From assembly GCA_050692985.1 (NCBI GenBank), contig JBOGVZ010000047.1:62001-126000 (forward strand): DNA of 64,000 nt, read 5' to 3'. The stretch is from JBOGVZ01 sp050692985 (GTDB lineage: Bacteria > Actinomycetota > UBA4738 > CALAEC01). Below, in pieces: positions 49,644 to 57,511 of the stretch. Under the pieces are notes generated by a model. The model was given only the letters and a program-made list of their open reading frames with translations. It did not search any database and was not told the DNA's origin. Within the stretch, counting starts at the first letter, position 1, and each line of letters starts with the position of its first letter. The translations under genes were made by a program, and so were the position numbers.

Positions 49644-50819
49644 GTGTCATCTCTGCGGCGGAGCATGGCCCTGGCGGCCGCGGTCCTCACGGTGTCCGCG
49701 TCGTGCCAGGCACGCGAGGAGCCGCCCCCGCCCTCGCCCCCGCCTCCCACGGCGGCCCCGGATGGATCTCCCACCCCCACGCCCACCCGGGAGCCCCTCC
49801 GGCTCCGCCTGGTCAGGGTGGCCACCCTGGACCAGCCGCTGGCCCTGTCCGTGCGGTCCGGCGACCCGGCCACGTACGTGGCCCAGAAGACCGGCCAGCT
49901 CGTGGCGCTGCGGGCCGGCCGGAGCGAGGTGGTGCTCGACCTCTCCGCCGAGGTCTCCCAGGGCGGCGAGCAGGGTCTGTTGGGCCTGGCATTCTCGCCG
50001 GACGGCCGGTTCCTGTACGTCAACTACACGGACCGCGGCGGTGACACCCATGTCCTGGAGTTCGAGATGCGGGGGGAAGGCGTGGCCACCGGCACCCGCA
50101 GGGAGGTCTTGTCGGTGGGCCAGCCGTACGGGAACCACAACGGCGGGCACCTGGCCTTCGGCCCCGACGGCTACCTGTACGTCGGGCTGGGCGACGGGGG
50201 CAGCGCCGGCGACCCGCAGGGCAACGCCCAGGACCCGGGCACGCTGCTGGGGAAGATGCTGCGGATCGACCCCAGGCCGAGGGGCGGGCAACCCTACACG
50301 GTCCCGGCGGACAACCCGTTCACGGGTCGCCGGGGCGCCCGGCCGGAGATCTGGGCGCTGGGGCTGCGGAACCCGTGGCGCTACTCGTTCGACCGGAAGA
50401 CCGGCGACCTGTGGATCGCCGACGTGGGCCAGAGCGCCCGGGAGGAGGTCAACCGCCAGCCCGCGGACTCCACCGGCGGGGAGAACTATGGATGGGACCG
50501 GCTCGAAGGCACCCGTCCGTTCGAGGGAGAGGCGCCCTCGGACGCCGTCGCCCCGGTGTTCGACTACGGCCGCGACGTGGGCGGCACCGTCATCGGCGGG
50601 TTCGTCTACCGGGGCAGCGCCATCCCCGCCCTCCGGGGCGGCTACGTGTTCGGGGACTTCTTCTCCGACCGCCTGATGGTCCTCCGGGTCCGGGATGGCG
50701 ACGTCCGGTTCCGCCGGCTGCGCGTGGGCGTGCCCAACCTCAGCTCGTTCGGCGAGGACGAGGACGGCGAGCTCTACGTGTTCTCGCTGTCCGGCGGGGT
50801 CTTCCGCCTGGAGGGCTGA
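49644..50819 (+). CDS. PQQ-dependent glucose/sorbosone dehydrogenase-type lipoprotein
   Basis: Protein of 391 residues. A lipoprotein signal ends in 'LTVSASC' (Cys about 22), then a Pro/Thr linker and a six-bladed beta propeller: 'GEQGLLGLAFSPDGRFLYVNYT', 'NHNGGHLAFGPDGYLYVGLGDGG', 'GLRNPWRYSFDRKTGDLWIADVGQ', 'NYGWDRLEG'. It matches soluble aldose sugar dehydrogenases (YliI/sGDH family) that oxidise sugars with PQQ outside the membrane. GTG 49644 is chosen from the promoter and signal peptide. The last 80 bases overlap the converging ParB-like gene. The cupredoxin next to it could accept electrons. Confidence 0.88.
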   Translation: MSSLRRSMALAAAVLTVSASCQAREEPPPPSPPPPTAAPDGSPTPTPTREPLRLRLVRVATLDQPLALSVRSGDPATYVAQKTGQLVALRAGRSEVVLDLSAEVSQGGEQGLLGLAFSPDGRFLYVNYTDRGGDTHVLEFEMRGEGVATGTRREVLSVGQPYGNHNGGHLAFGPDGYLYVGLGDGGSAGDPQGNAQDPGTLLGKMLRIDPRPRGGQPYTVPADNPFTGRRGARPEIWALGLRNPWRYSFDRKTGDLWIADVGQSAREEVNRQPADSTGGENYGWDRLEGTRPFEGEAPSDAVAPVFDYGRDVGGTVIGGFVYRGSAIPALRGGYVFGDFFSDRLMVLRVRDGDVRFRRLRVGVPNLSSFGEDEDGELYVFSLSGGVFRLEG

Positions 50820-51627
50820 CCCGCAGGGCTTCCTCCGTGGACGCCTGGGGGCCCAGGGCCCGGCGCCGCTCGGAGGTCCACAGGAACAGGTCCCCGTCCG
50901 GCGCACCCGAAAGGTCCGCGTGGAGCCGGGCCCGGTGGATGGCCTCCACCGTGGGCAGGTACACACGGTCGTACCAGTCACCCGCCGCCTCTTCCGGCGA
51001 GACCACCTCGCCGCGCTCCTGCACCAGCCGGTAGCCGTGGGAACGGACCTGCTCGATAAGCTCCACGTACCCCTGGGGGCGGCTGCACTCGATGCGGCCC
51101 TCCGGCCGGGCCCGTTCCAGGGCGCTCTCGTCCATGAACCGGGCCTCCTGCTCCAGCAGGATCAGCCGCCCCACGTCGGCGTCCGCCGGCAACGGCACCC
51201 TGCTCCGCAGCTCCGTGATCTCGGCGTCGATGAACTCCACCCCTCGGTGCCGGGCCACCGCCACCCGGTGGTGGCCGTCCACCAGGAAGTACGAGCCCCC
51301 GATCCGGTACACCACGATCGGGGGGAAGTCGCCCCGGGGGAAGGCCTGCTCGATGCGCCGCCACCGCTCCCGGACGTCCTCGTCCCGGGGGAGGAAGTCT
51401 CGATCGAAGTCGCGGGACCGCGACGTGGTGCCCACCACCCGGTCCACGGGGATCGGTTCGATGCCCACGTAGCTCTGGTCGAACAGGCGGAGGCGGCCTC
51501 GGAGCTCGTCCATCTCCAGCAGGGGCTCCTCGCCTCTCGCCCCCACGGCCCTGGCCAGGCGCCGGTAGGCCTGCCGCCGCCTGGCCTGGTCGAACGCGGT
51601 GAGGTCCGGCAGGTGATCCCACCTCAC
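50740..51627 (-). CDS. ParB-like nuclease-domain protein
   Basis: Protein of 295 residues. The ParB/sulfiredoxin-like domain lies at about 65-125: 'PIPVDRVVGTTSRSRDFDRDFLPR', 'FPPIVVYRIGGSYFLVDGHHRVAVARHRGVEFIDAEITEL', where GHHR is the family's nucleotide-binding motif. No helix-turn-helix or parS-type context exists, so chromosome partition is unlikely. GTG 51627 overlaps the YceI stop (GTGA). The last about 27 residues are antisense to the dehydrogenase C terminus, an unusual convergent overlap; they are Arg-rich and may not be conserved. Confidence 0.75.
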   Translation of the reverse strand: MRWDHLPDLTAFDQARRRQAYRRLARAVGARGEEPLLEMDELRGRLRLFDQSYVGIEPIPVDRVVGTTSRSRDFDRDFLPRDEDVRERWRRIEQAFPRGDFPPIVVYRIGGSYFLVDGHHRVAVARHRGVEFIDAEITELRSRVPLPADADVGRLILLEQEARFMDESALERARPEGRIECSRPQGYVELIEQVRSHGYRLVQERGEVVSPEEAAGDWYDRVYLPTVEAIHRARLHADLSGAPDGDLFLWTSERRRALGPQASTEEALRVSPPGGRPRRTARTRRARRPRPRRTS

Positions 51628-52205
51628 GACGGGCCCTCCCCGGGCCAGGCCTCGACCTCCAGCTCGACCCTGACCCCCCGCCCGGACAAGGGCACCCCCA
51701 GGATGTGCGACCACCCGAAGCCAAAGGCCACTCGGTCCACCTCGGCCCGGGCGGCGAACCGGGCGCGGGCGGCGCCGGCCCCGGGGGCCAGGCCCCGATA
51801 GTCCACGTCGAGGGTCACCGGCCGGGTGACCGTACGGACCGTCAGGTCGCCGGTCACCCGAAGGTTGGTCTGCCCGGTCCGGGCCACCTCGCGGCTGCGG
51901 AACCGGAGCCAGGGATGGCGGCGGACGTTCAGGAACGGCCCGGTCCGCAGGACACGGTCGAGCAGCCGGATCCCCGTGTCGATGCTGGCCGCGGCGATGG
52001 CCACCTCCAGCCGGGAGTCCTCGGGCCGCTCCGCCACCACCATGTGCCCGGTCACACCCCGGAACCGGCCGCGCAGGCGGCCGACCTCCAGGTACCGGGC
52101 CACGAACTCCACCCTGGCGCCTTCCGGGTGGATGTCCCACGGGCCGGGCGCGGGGGCCACGGTCCCCTCCAGGTCCCGGGCATGCTGACGCATGGCCCGG
52201 CTCAT
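51624..52205 (-). CDS. YceI-family lipid-binding protein
   Basis: Protein of 193 residues of the YceI beta-barrel family, which binds isoprenoid or fatty-acid chains. Motifs: 'WDIHPEGARVEFVARYLEVGRLRGRFRGVTG', 'IDTGIRLLDRVLRTGPFLNVRRHPWLRF', 'LTVRTVTRPVTLDVDYRG' and 'GVRVELEVEAW'. No signal peptide is visible, so it is probably cytoplasmic. ATG 52205 or ATG 52193 starts it; the choice is open. Coupled to the ParB-like gene and divergent from the dehydrogenase gene. Confidence 0.85.
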   Translation of the reverse strand: MSRAMRQHARDLEGTVAPAPGPWDIHPEGARVEFVARYLEVGRLRGRFRGVTGHMVVAERPEDSRLEVAIAAASIDTGIRLLDRVLRTGPFLNVRRHPWLRFRSREVARTGQTNLRVTGDLTVRTVTRPVTLDVDYRGLAPGAGAARARFAARAEVDRVAFGFGWSHILGVPLSGRGVRVELEVEAWPGEGPS

Positions 52206-52223
52206 GCCGGACCGCCGCCCGGG

Positions 52224-52229
52224 TAGGGT
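52224..52229 (+). promoter_or_regulatory. -10 box TAGGGT of the beta-hydroxyacid dehydrogenase gene
   Basis: Precedes a leader of about 24 bases that includes GGGGAGG before ATG 52260. Confidence 0.5.
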
Positions 52230-52259
52230 GAGATCGACCACATCTTCGAGGGGAGGACC

Positions 52260-53123
52260 ATGGCCACGCTCGCGTTCCTCGGTTTGGGGCAGATGGGCGC
52301 TCCGATGGCCGCCCGCCTGCTCGGTGCCGGGCACCGGCTCTCCGTGTGGAACCGTACCTCGGAGAAGGCCGAGCCGCTCGTGTCCCGCGGCGCCCGGGGG
52401 GCGTCCTCGCCGGGCGATGCGGCGTCGGGAGCGGAAGCGGCGATCACCATGCTGGCCACGCCCGAGGCGATGGAGGAGGTCGTGTTCGGGCCCGGCGGGC
52501 TGGCGGAGGCCCTGGCGGACGGAGGCACGCTCATCGAGATGTCCACCATGGGACCCGGGGCCATCCGCCGGACCGCCCGGCGCCTCGGCGAGGGGGTCAC
52601 GGTGATCGATGCCCCGGTGCTCGGCACGGTCCCCCACGCCGAGGAGGGCACCCTGAAGATCTTCGTGGGTGGCTCCCAGGGGGCCCTGGCCCGGTGGCGG
52701 GACGTCCTGTCGGCGATGGGCACGCCGATCCACGTGGGGCCGCAGGGGGCCGGGGCCTCGATGAAGCTCGTGGTCAACTCGACGCTGGGGGCGATGATGG
52801 CCGGTCTCGGCGAGGCCCTGGTCCTGGCGGACGCGTTCGGGCTCGACGAGAAGACCGTGCTCGACGTGCTGTCGGAGTCCGCCATCGGCGCCACCACGAA
52901 GAGCAAGCGGGACAAGATCGAGACCGGCGTCTACGAGCCCAACTTCAAGCTCTCGCTGGCCCGCAAGGACGTGCGACTGGTGACCGAGGAAGCCGAGCGG
53001 GCCGGTGCCGAGCTTCGGGTGGCCCCGGCGGCCCGGGCCTGGCTGGAAGCGGCCGACGACGGGGGCCTCGGCGACCTCGACTACTCGGCGGTGGTGGCTC
53101 ACATCCGCGGCCGACCGGGGTAG
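52260..53123 (+). CDS. 3-hydroxyisobutyrate dehydrogenase-family oxidoreductase
   Basis: NAD(P)-dependent beta-hydroxyacid dehydrogenase of 287 residues. Rossmann motif 'LAFLGLGQMGAPMAARLLGAGH', 'VWNRTSEKAE', substrate loop 'DAPVLGTVPHAEEGTLKIFVGG', catalytic Lys in 'GAGASMKLVVNSTLGAMMAGLGEAL' and 'KDVRLVTEEA' near the C terminus. Asn/Arg after the second strand (WNRT) suggests NADP(H), as in succinic semialdehyde/glyoxylate reductases of this family. GGGGAGG precedes the ATG. Substrate not determined. Confidence 0.9.
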   Translation: MATLAFLGLGQMGAPMAARLLGAGHRLSVWNRTSEKAEPLVSRGARGASSPGDAASGAEAAITMLATPEAMEEVVFGPGGLAEALADGGTLIEMSTMGPGAIRRTARRLGEGVTVIDAPVLGTVPHAEEGTLKIFVGGSQGALARWRDVLSAMGTPIHVGPQGAGASMKLVVNSTLGAMMAGLGEALVLADAFGLDEKTVLDVLSESAIGATTKSKRDKIETGVYEPNFKLSLARKDVRLVTEEAERAGAELRVAPAARAWLEAADDGGLGDLDYSAVVAHIRGRPG

Positions 53124-53171
53124 TCAGATCCGGCGCGGAGCGGGCGATGGCCGTGGTCACCCATGGCGTCA

Positions 53172-53190
53172 GCTTCACTGGGGGGTTCGG
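53172..53190. repeat. Partial repeat arm E at a gene end
   Basis: TCACTGGGGGGTTCG, shared with copy A, supplies the last codons (RTPQ) and the TGA of the sucrase/ferredoxin-like gene read leftward. The second arm is not found, so it is a half element or chance. Confidence 0.4.
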
Positions 53191-54089
53191 ACGGCGAAGG
53201 CCAGGGGCCGCCCCGGCTCCCGCGACTTGCAGGTGAGGATGCGGGGGTCGCGCCGTCCGACGGCGACCTCCACCCGGTGGCGGGGACCGTCCACCTGGTC
53301 GAACTCGACGACGTGGCGGCCCCGAGCCAGCCGCCGGACCGCCCGGAACGCCAGGTCCTCGACCCCGACGATCCCGTGCCGCTCCCGGACGAAGTGCTCG
53401 GCGGCCTGGACGGCCGGCGGATAGGCCGAGCGCCCCCTGTAGAACGGCAGGGCGATCCGTCCCCGGGCGTAGGCCTCGGCCACCCCTACCGCATCGCCCG
53501 GTCCCACCCGTCCGAAGTACAGCCCGTGGGGGAAGCACACCACGTTGCCGGCGAAGCGGTCGCCGCCCACGTGGGTGGCCTCCCACACCGCTCCGTCCCC
53601 GAACCCGGCCAGGGCCCGGTACAGGGGCCCGCCCAGGCGGGCGCAGCAGGGGTCGTGCTTGCCATGGGTGCACACCAGGTAGAGCGGCCCGGGCACGGGC
53701 TCACCGAACCCCTCGAACCGCCGCCCCACCAGGGCGTCGAGGTCCAGCTCCATCAGCCAGGCCGGGTCGTCGACCTCGAAGCTGGCCACCCGGTGACGGT
53801 CCCGCCCGGTGTGCGCCACGAAGCACCTCCGTGGCACCGCCACCGGCCGCTGCCGCTGCTTGACGAGCAGCACGCGCATGCCCAGCCGCGTTCCGGCCTC
53901 GGCCAGCCTGGCCCCGACGTCGGGAGGGAACGCGCTGTCGACCAGGGCGTCGTGCCCCCACCGGCCGGGCTGCTCGATCAGCAGCCAGGAGCGGAACCGC
54001 GACGCCGTGCCGGCCAGGGGCTCGTCGGCCGCCAGGGAGACCGCGGAGCACACCGCCCCCTCAGCGGCCACCTGTGACCTCGAGGGCAC
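53175..54089 (-). CDS. Sucrase/ferredoxin-like (thioredoxin-fold Fe-S) protein
   Basis: Protein of 304 residues of the Suc_Fer-like family. The diagnostic blocks are 'LVCTHGKHDPCCARLGGPLYRAL' and 'VWEATHVGGDRFAGNVVCFPHGLYFGR', which resemble thioredoxin-like [2Fe-2S] ferredoxins. N-terminal 'GAVCSAVSLAADEPLAGTASRFRSWLLIEQPG' is typical. The name comes from yeast and plant proteins of unclear role. GTG 54089 overlaps the JmjC gene stop by 29 bases; GTG 54071 is possible. As third gene of the peptide-oxygenase operon it could supply electrons. Confidence 0.82.
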   Translation of the reverse strand: MPSRSQVAAEGAVCSAVSLAADEPLAGTASRFRSWLLIEQPGRWGHDALVDSAFPPDVGARLAEAGTRLGMRVLLVKQRQRPVAVPRRCFVAHTGRDRHRVASFEVDDPAWLMELDLDALVGRRFEGFGEPVPGPLYLVCTHGKHDPCCARLGGPLYRALAGFGDGAVWEATHVGGDRFAGNVVCFPHGLYFGRVGPGDAVGVAEAYARGRIALPFYRGRSAYPPAVQAAEHFVRERHGIVGVEDLAFRAVRRLARGRHVVEFDQVDGPRHRVEVAVGRRDPRILTCKSREPGRPLAFAVRTPQ

Positions 54090-55269
54090 CCTCCCGCACC
54101 AGGCGGCGCAGGAGCACCAGGCGCGACTCGTCGTCGAGCGTCCCCGGCAGGTCCCCGGGCCGGAAGGGTCCCTCCACCGCTGCCACGAACCGAAGGTCGG
54201 GCTCCACGTGCGCCGGCAGCCGGAGCTCGGTCGGCCCGAGCAGCACCACGGCCTCGTCTACCTCCACCGAGACCCCGAACAGGGACCCCCGCCGCCGGGC
54301 GAAGCGGGTGTCGGGGCCGGCCGTGCGGAGCCGCTCCATCTGCTCGAGCTGGCCGGAGAGCAACGGTCGCCGGCCCGCGTAGAAGGCCCGGGCGAAAGAG
54401 GCCACGGTCTCCTCGGTCTGGGCCTCGTCGAGCCACGCTCGGAACGCCTCGGACCGCTGGGGAAGCTCCTCCAGCAGCCGGTGCGGGTCGCGAGCGAAGC
54501 CGATCGGGAGGCTCTCCCGGAACGGGAAGTGCTCCGAGGCCGACCCAATCACGTGACGCCAGAAGTCGAGCCAGGTCGAGGCCAGGATCCCCACGGTCAC
54601 GTGGATCGAGACCTCCTCCCGGGCCTCGGCGTCATGGAGGAACCCCCGCGGGATGTACAGGCAGTCGCCGGGGGCCAGCTCGGCCTCCAGGACCCGGGGG
54701 CCAGGGGGCGTCGTGCCCTTCTTCCACGGCTGGTCCGGTCCGGCCAGCTCGACCACCGGGCGGTACACCCGCCAGGCCTTATGGCCGTGGGTCTGGAGCA
54801 CGAACACGTCGTGGGTGTCGTGATGCACGTCGAATCCCCTGGAGGTGGCCGGGGTGACGTAGGCGTTGGCCTGGGCCGCGTGGGTCATCGACAGCTCGAG
54901 GTCCCGGCAGAACCGGGCCACCGGCGGCCACATCCGGTGGAGGGCCTGGAGCACGATCGTGGCTCCGCCTGCGAAGGCCTGGGCCACCCGGTCGGGGCGG
55001 ACCGTGCGATCCACCCGGGACGAGCCGATCCTGATCGTGGTCGTGTACGTGGCGGGCGGGAGCGGCGTCCCGTCCTTGACCAGCCGGAACGACGGCATGC
55101 GCAGCAGGGTCTCGGTGACCAGGTGGTCGACGTCGGGCAGGTCCAGGAGGTCCGCGAAGCCGGGCTGTCCGGGCTCGGCCCGGCGCAGCAGGGGCTCCCG
55201 CCCCCAGTGGTCCTCCGCGAACCTGCGGACGTCACCAACGCACCGCTGGAGAGCGGCGTCGGAGCTCAC
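54061..55269 (-). CDS. JmjC/cupin-4 type Fe(II)/2-oxoglutarate oxygenase
   Basis: Protein of 402 residues similar to cupin_4 ribosomal oxygenases (YcfD/ROXA group). The facial triad is probably 'DVHHDTHDVFVLQTHG' (HxD) and a later His in 'VSIHVTVGI'; 'GDCLYIPRGFLHDAEA' lies between on the barrel, and a dimerisation/winged-helix C terminus follows. ROXA hydroxylates residues in ribosomal proteins; relatives modify peptides. The gene starts with GTG 15 bases after the DTTD-repeat peptide gene, which makes that peptide the obvious candidate substrate. This link is inference. Confidence 0.83.
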   Translation of the reverse strand: MSSDAALQRCVGDVRRFAEDHWGREPLLRRAEPGQPGFADLLDLPDVDHLVTETLLRMPSFRLVKDGTPLPPATYTTTIRIGSSRVDRTVRPDRVAQAFAGGATIVLQALHRMWPPVARFCRDLELSMTHAAQANAYVTPATSRGFDVHHDTHDVFVLQTHGHKAWRVYRPVVELAGPDQPWKKGTTPPGPRVLEAELAPGDCLYIPRGFLHDAEAREEVSIHVTVGILASTWLDFWRHVIGSASEHFPFRESLPIGFARDPHRLLEELPQRSEAFRAWLDEAQTEETVASFARAFYAGRRPLLSGQLEQMERLRTAGPDTRFARRRGSLFGVSVEVDEAVVLLGPTELRLPAHVEPDLRFVAAVEGPFRPGDLPGTLDDESRLVLLRRLVREGALEVTGGR

Positions 55270-55284
55270 GGCCGGGTCGCGCGC

Positions 55285-55572
55285 CTACCTGGCGTCGGTG
55301 GTGTCGCTGTCCCCCGACTCGTCGGTGGTGTCGTCGTCGGCGTCGGTCGTATCGGTGTCGTCGACGGCGTCGGTGGTATCGGTGTCGCCACCACCGCCCT
55401 CGTCCGCGGCGTCGGTGGTATCCGAGTCGGTCCCGTCCTGGTCGGCGGCATCGGTCGTGTCGGTGCTGTCCGCGTCCCGGGTGTCCGGGTCCTCAACCGA
55501 GGCCGATGCGTTGCCGCCGGCAAGCGAGACGGTCCGGATGTCCTCGTCGGTGAGCTTCGTGGGGTCGGCCAT
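55285..55572 (-). CDS. Asp/Thr-repeat small peptide, candidate substrate or precursor of the adjacent oxygenase
   Basis: Protein of 95 residues. The first about 25 residues ('MADPTKLTDEDIRTVSLAGG') look like a folded or leader-like head; the rest is a low-complexity acidic tail with six DTTD units, mostly DTTDA separated by short Asp-rich spacers and one GGGG. No signal peptide, Cys or membrane helix. GAGGAG lies 5 bases before the ATG, a strong ribosome site, so high expression is likely. It leads a three-gene operon with a JmjC/cupin oxygenase and a ferredoxin-like protein. Precursor-peptide character is inferred; a cation-binding protein is an alternative. Confidence 0.7.
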   Translation of the reverse strand: MADPTKLTDEDIRTVSLAGGNASASVEDPDTRDADSTDTTDAADQDGTDSDTTDAADEGGGGDTDTTDAVDDTDTTDADDDTTDESGDSDTTDAR

Positions 55573-55729
55573 GCCATCTCCTCTCTGCTCGGGTCGTGGC
55601 CAGGCTACGTCCGGGCCTTCCCTGGGGCAAATGGCCCCGTCGCCGTGAGCGAGGGGCTCCGGCCACGCGCGGCACCAGCGCCGCCACGTCGAGCCCCGAC
55701 CCGCCGGGGCTCCCGGCCGGGGGCCTGCC

Positions 55730-55948
55730 CTACCGTCGGTGCTGTCCGCGTATCGAAGCGGCGATCGCCCCGATGGCCGGGGCCATGACCAGCCACAGCC
55801 CGATCGTGGCCACCATGGCCGTCCCGTAGCCGAAGGGCCGGATCCCGATGTCCTCGGCCAGGATGCCGGCGAAGATCATCAGCAGCCAAGCGCTGAGGAA
55901 GAAGAACGCGCCCGCGGCCGGGAGCGCGAAGTACGTGCTGGGTCCCAT
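55730..55948 (-). CDS. Small membrane protein, two helices
   Basis: Protein of 72 residues with two membrane helices ('GAFFFLSAWLLMIFAGILA' and 'GTAMVATIGLWLVMAPAIGAIAAS') and a basic C terminus. GGGAGGGGAG precedes the ATG. It is 157 bases upstream of the DTTD-repeat peptide gene in the same direction and may or may not be co-transcribed. No family is recognised. Confidence 0.7.
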   Translation of the reverse strand: MGPSTYFALPAAGAFFFLSAWLLMIFAGILAEDIGIRPFGYGTAMVATIGLWLVMAPAIGAIAASIRGQHRR

Positions 55949-56040
55949 CTCCCCTCCCGTTCCTGAGGTGTTTCAACCGACGCTACCACGGTCCATCCAC
56001 CCGCCTCGGTGGCCCTGGCGCGGGCCTGGAGGATGTTCGC

Positions 56041-56046
56041 TACGGT
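56041..56046 (+). promoter_or_regulatory. -10 box TACGGT of the adenylate kinase gene
   Basis: Six bases before ATG 56053; implies leaderless expression. Confidence 0.55.
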
Positions 56047-56052
56047 GGGGCC

Positions 56053-56712
56053 ATGGATGCCACCGGGTCCGATTCGAAGGTCGAGCGGGTGTTCGTGCTG
56101 GGCCCTCCCGCCAGCGGAAAGACCACGCAGGCGCAGCGGGTGGCCACCTCGCTCGGTCTTCGGCACCTCTCGATGGGCGACGCGCTGCGGGACGCCGTGG
56201 CGCAGGGGACGCCGATGGGCGCCCGGGCCCGCTCCTCCATGGAGCGAGGGGAGCTCGTCCCCGACGAGGTCGTCGTGGCGGTGCTGGGCGAGCACGTCGA
56301 CCGAGCCGACGAGCGCGGCTTCGTCCTCGACGGCTTCCCCCGGGATGTGGAGCAGGCAGAGGTGACCGGGGCTGTGGTGGGACGACCGGATCTGGTGGTC
56401 CATCTGGCGATCCCGGACGACGAGGTCGTGCGGCGGATCGCCGGCCGGCGGTCGTGCCCTTCCTGCGCACGCATCTATCACCTGGAGGACCGACCGCCCG
56501 GCGTGCCCGACCGGTGCGACGACGACGGCGAGCCCTTGGTCCGGCGGCCCGACGACCGGCGCGACGTGGTCCTGTCCCGCCTGGCGGTCTACCGTGAGCG
56601 CACGGAGCCGGTGATCCGCCACTACGGCGCCGCGGGCGTGCTGGTCGAGGTCGATGGGACGGGAGAGATCTCGCAGGTCACCGCCCGCATCCTCGGCGCT
56701 CTCGGTGCCTGA
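56053..56712 (+). CDS. Adenylate kinase-family nucleoside monophosphate kinase with zinc LID
   Basis: Protein of 219 residues. The P-loop is 'VLGPPASGKTTQAQRVA', NMP-binding 'GLRHLSMGDALRDAVAQGTPMG', 'GFVLDGFPRDVEQAE' and the LID 'CPSCARIYHLEDRPPG..DRCDDDGE' whose Cys-x2-Cys...Cys/Asp set binds zinc. It interconverts AMP, ATP and ADP or a related NMP. In most bacteria adk lies in the ribosomal spc operon; this isolated, somewhat diverged copy may be a second paralogue, so no gene symbol is given. Confidence 0.88.
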   Translation: MDATGSDSKVERVFVLGPPASGKTTQAQRVATSLGLRHLSMGDALRDAVAQGTPMGARARSSMERGELVPDEVVVAVLGEHVDRADERGFVLDGFPRDVEQAEVTGAVVGRPDLVVHLAIPDDEVVRRIAGRRSCPSCARIYHLEDRPPGVPDRCDDDGEPLVRRPDDRRDVVLSRLAVYRERTEPVIRHYGAAGVLVEVDGTGEISQVTARILGALGA

Positions 56713-56777
56713 GCACCGATGCGGCCGGAACGTCCAAGGAGGGCCGGAGTGAGCGGAGCCATCGGCCAGCCGCGAGG

Positions 56778-56783
56778 TACAGT
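56778..56783 (+). promoter_or_regulatory. -10 box TACAGT of the alkB-like gene
   Basis: Eight bases before ATG 56792, no Shine-Dalgarno between. Confidence 0.5.
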
Positions 56784-56791
56784 GAGCCTCG

Positions 56792-57412
56792 ATGCCGGCT
56801 TCCCCGAACCTGTCCTGGCAGCCGTCCCTCTTCGCGCTGGATGACGTCGGCATCGACCCCTCGTTCGCCCGGCTCGGCCGGATCGAGCTCGACGACGACT
56901 CGTGGGTCGATCACGCACCCGAGTGGGTCTCCGGCGCCGACGCGCTGTTCGAGGAGATCCTGGCGGCCCGCCGGTGGGAGCAGCGCTCCCGCCGGATGTA
57001 CGACCAGACCGTGGAGGAGCCCAGGCTGACCGCGCCGTGGACCCTGGGCTCGGGCGAGCCGCTGGAGCCACCGGTCCTGGAGGAGATGCGGCTGCTGCTC
57101 TCAACGCGCTACGACCGGGAGTTCGACTCGGTGGGCTTCAACCTCTACCGGGACGGCTCCGACAGCGTGGCCTGGCACGGGGACAGGATCCCCTCGGAGA
57201 TCGAGGCGCCCGTGGTGGCGCTGGTCTCGCTGGGCGAACCGCGGAAGTTCCTCCTCCGCCCCAAGGGCGGGGGCACGTCCCGTTCGTTCATGCTCGGCCG
57301 AGGCGACCTGCTGGTCACCGGAGACCAGACCCAGCGGAGCTGGGAGCACAGCGTCCCCAAGGTGGCCCAGGCCGGGCCCCGGATCAGCGTGGCCTACCGC
57401 CACAGCCGCTGA
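56792..57412 (+). CDS. AlkB-like 2-oxoglutarate/Fe(II) DNA-repair dioxygenase
   Basis: Protein of 206 residues. The iron triad is in 'SVAWHGDRIP' (HxD) and 'WEHSVPKV' (His); 'GPRISVAYRHSR' supplies the 2-oxoglutarate-binding Arg pair. 'FNLYRDGSDSVAWHGD' and 'SLGEPRKFLLRPKGGG' match ALKBH2/3-like bacterial members. It removes methyl groups from alkylated DNA or RNA bases. ATG 56792 is the natural start behind the TACAGT box. It stands alone and converges with the subtilase gene. Confidence 0.92.
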   Translation: MPASPNLSWQPSLFALDDVGIDPSFARLGRIELDDDSWVDHAPEWVSGADALFEEILAARRWEQRSRRMYDQTVEEPRLTAPWTLGSGEPLEPPVLEEMRLLLSTRYDREFDSVGFNLYRDGSDSVAWHGDRIPSEIEAPVVALVSLGEPRKFLLRPKGGGTSRSFMLGRGDLLVTGDQTQRSWEHSVPKVAQAGPRISVAYRHSR

Positions 57413-57511
57413 CCCGGCTGGCGTGAGAGAAAGCGGTCGCGGCCACGTTCACCTCGGGCTGACCGGCCCTTACCCGGCAGGCCCGCGGCGAACGATCCCC
57501 AGGGAGGTGCC

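Noticed and set aside
55285..55500. Regular GTCGGTGGT-type DNA repeats that could suggest a CRISPR or satellite
   Set aside because: Units are short, irregular and follow the codons of a DTTD-repeat protein with a good start and ribosome site.
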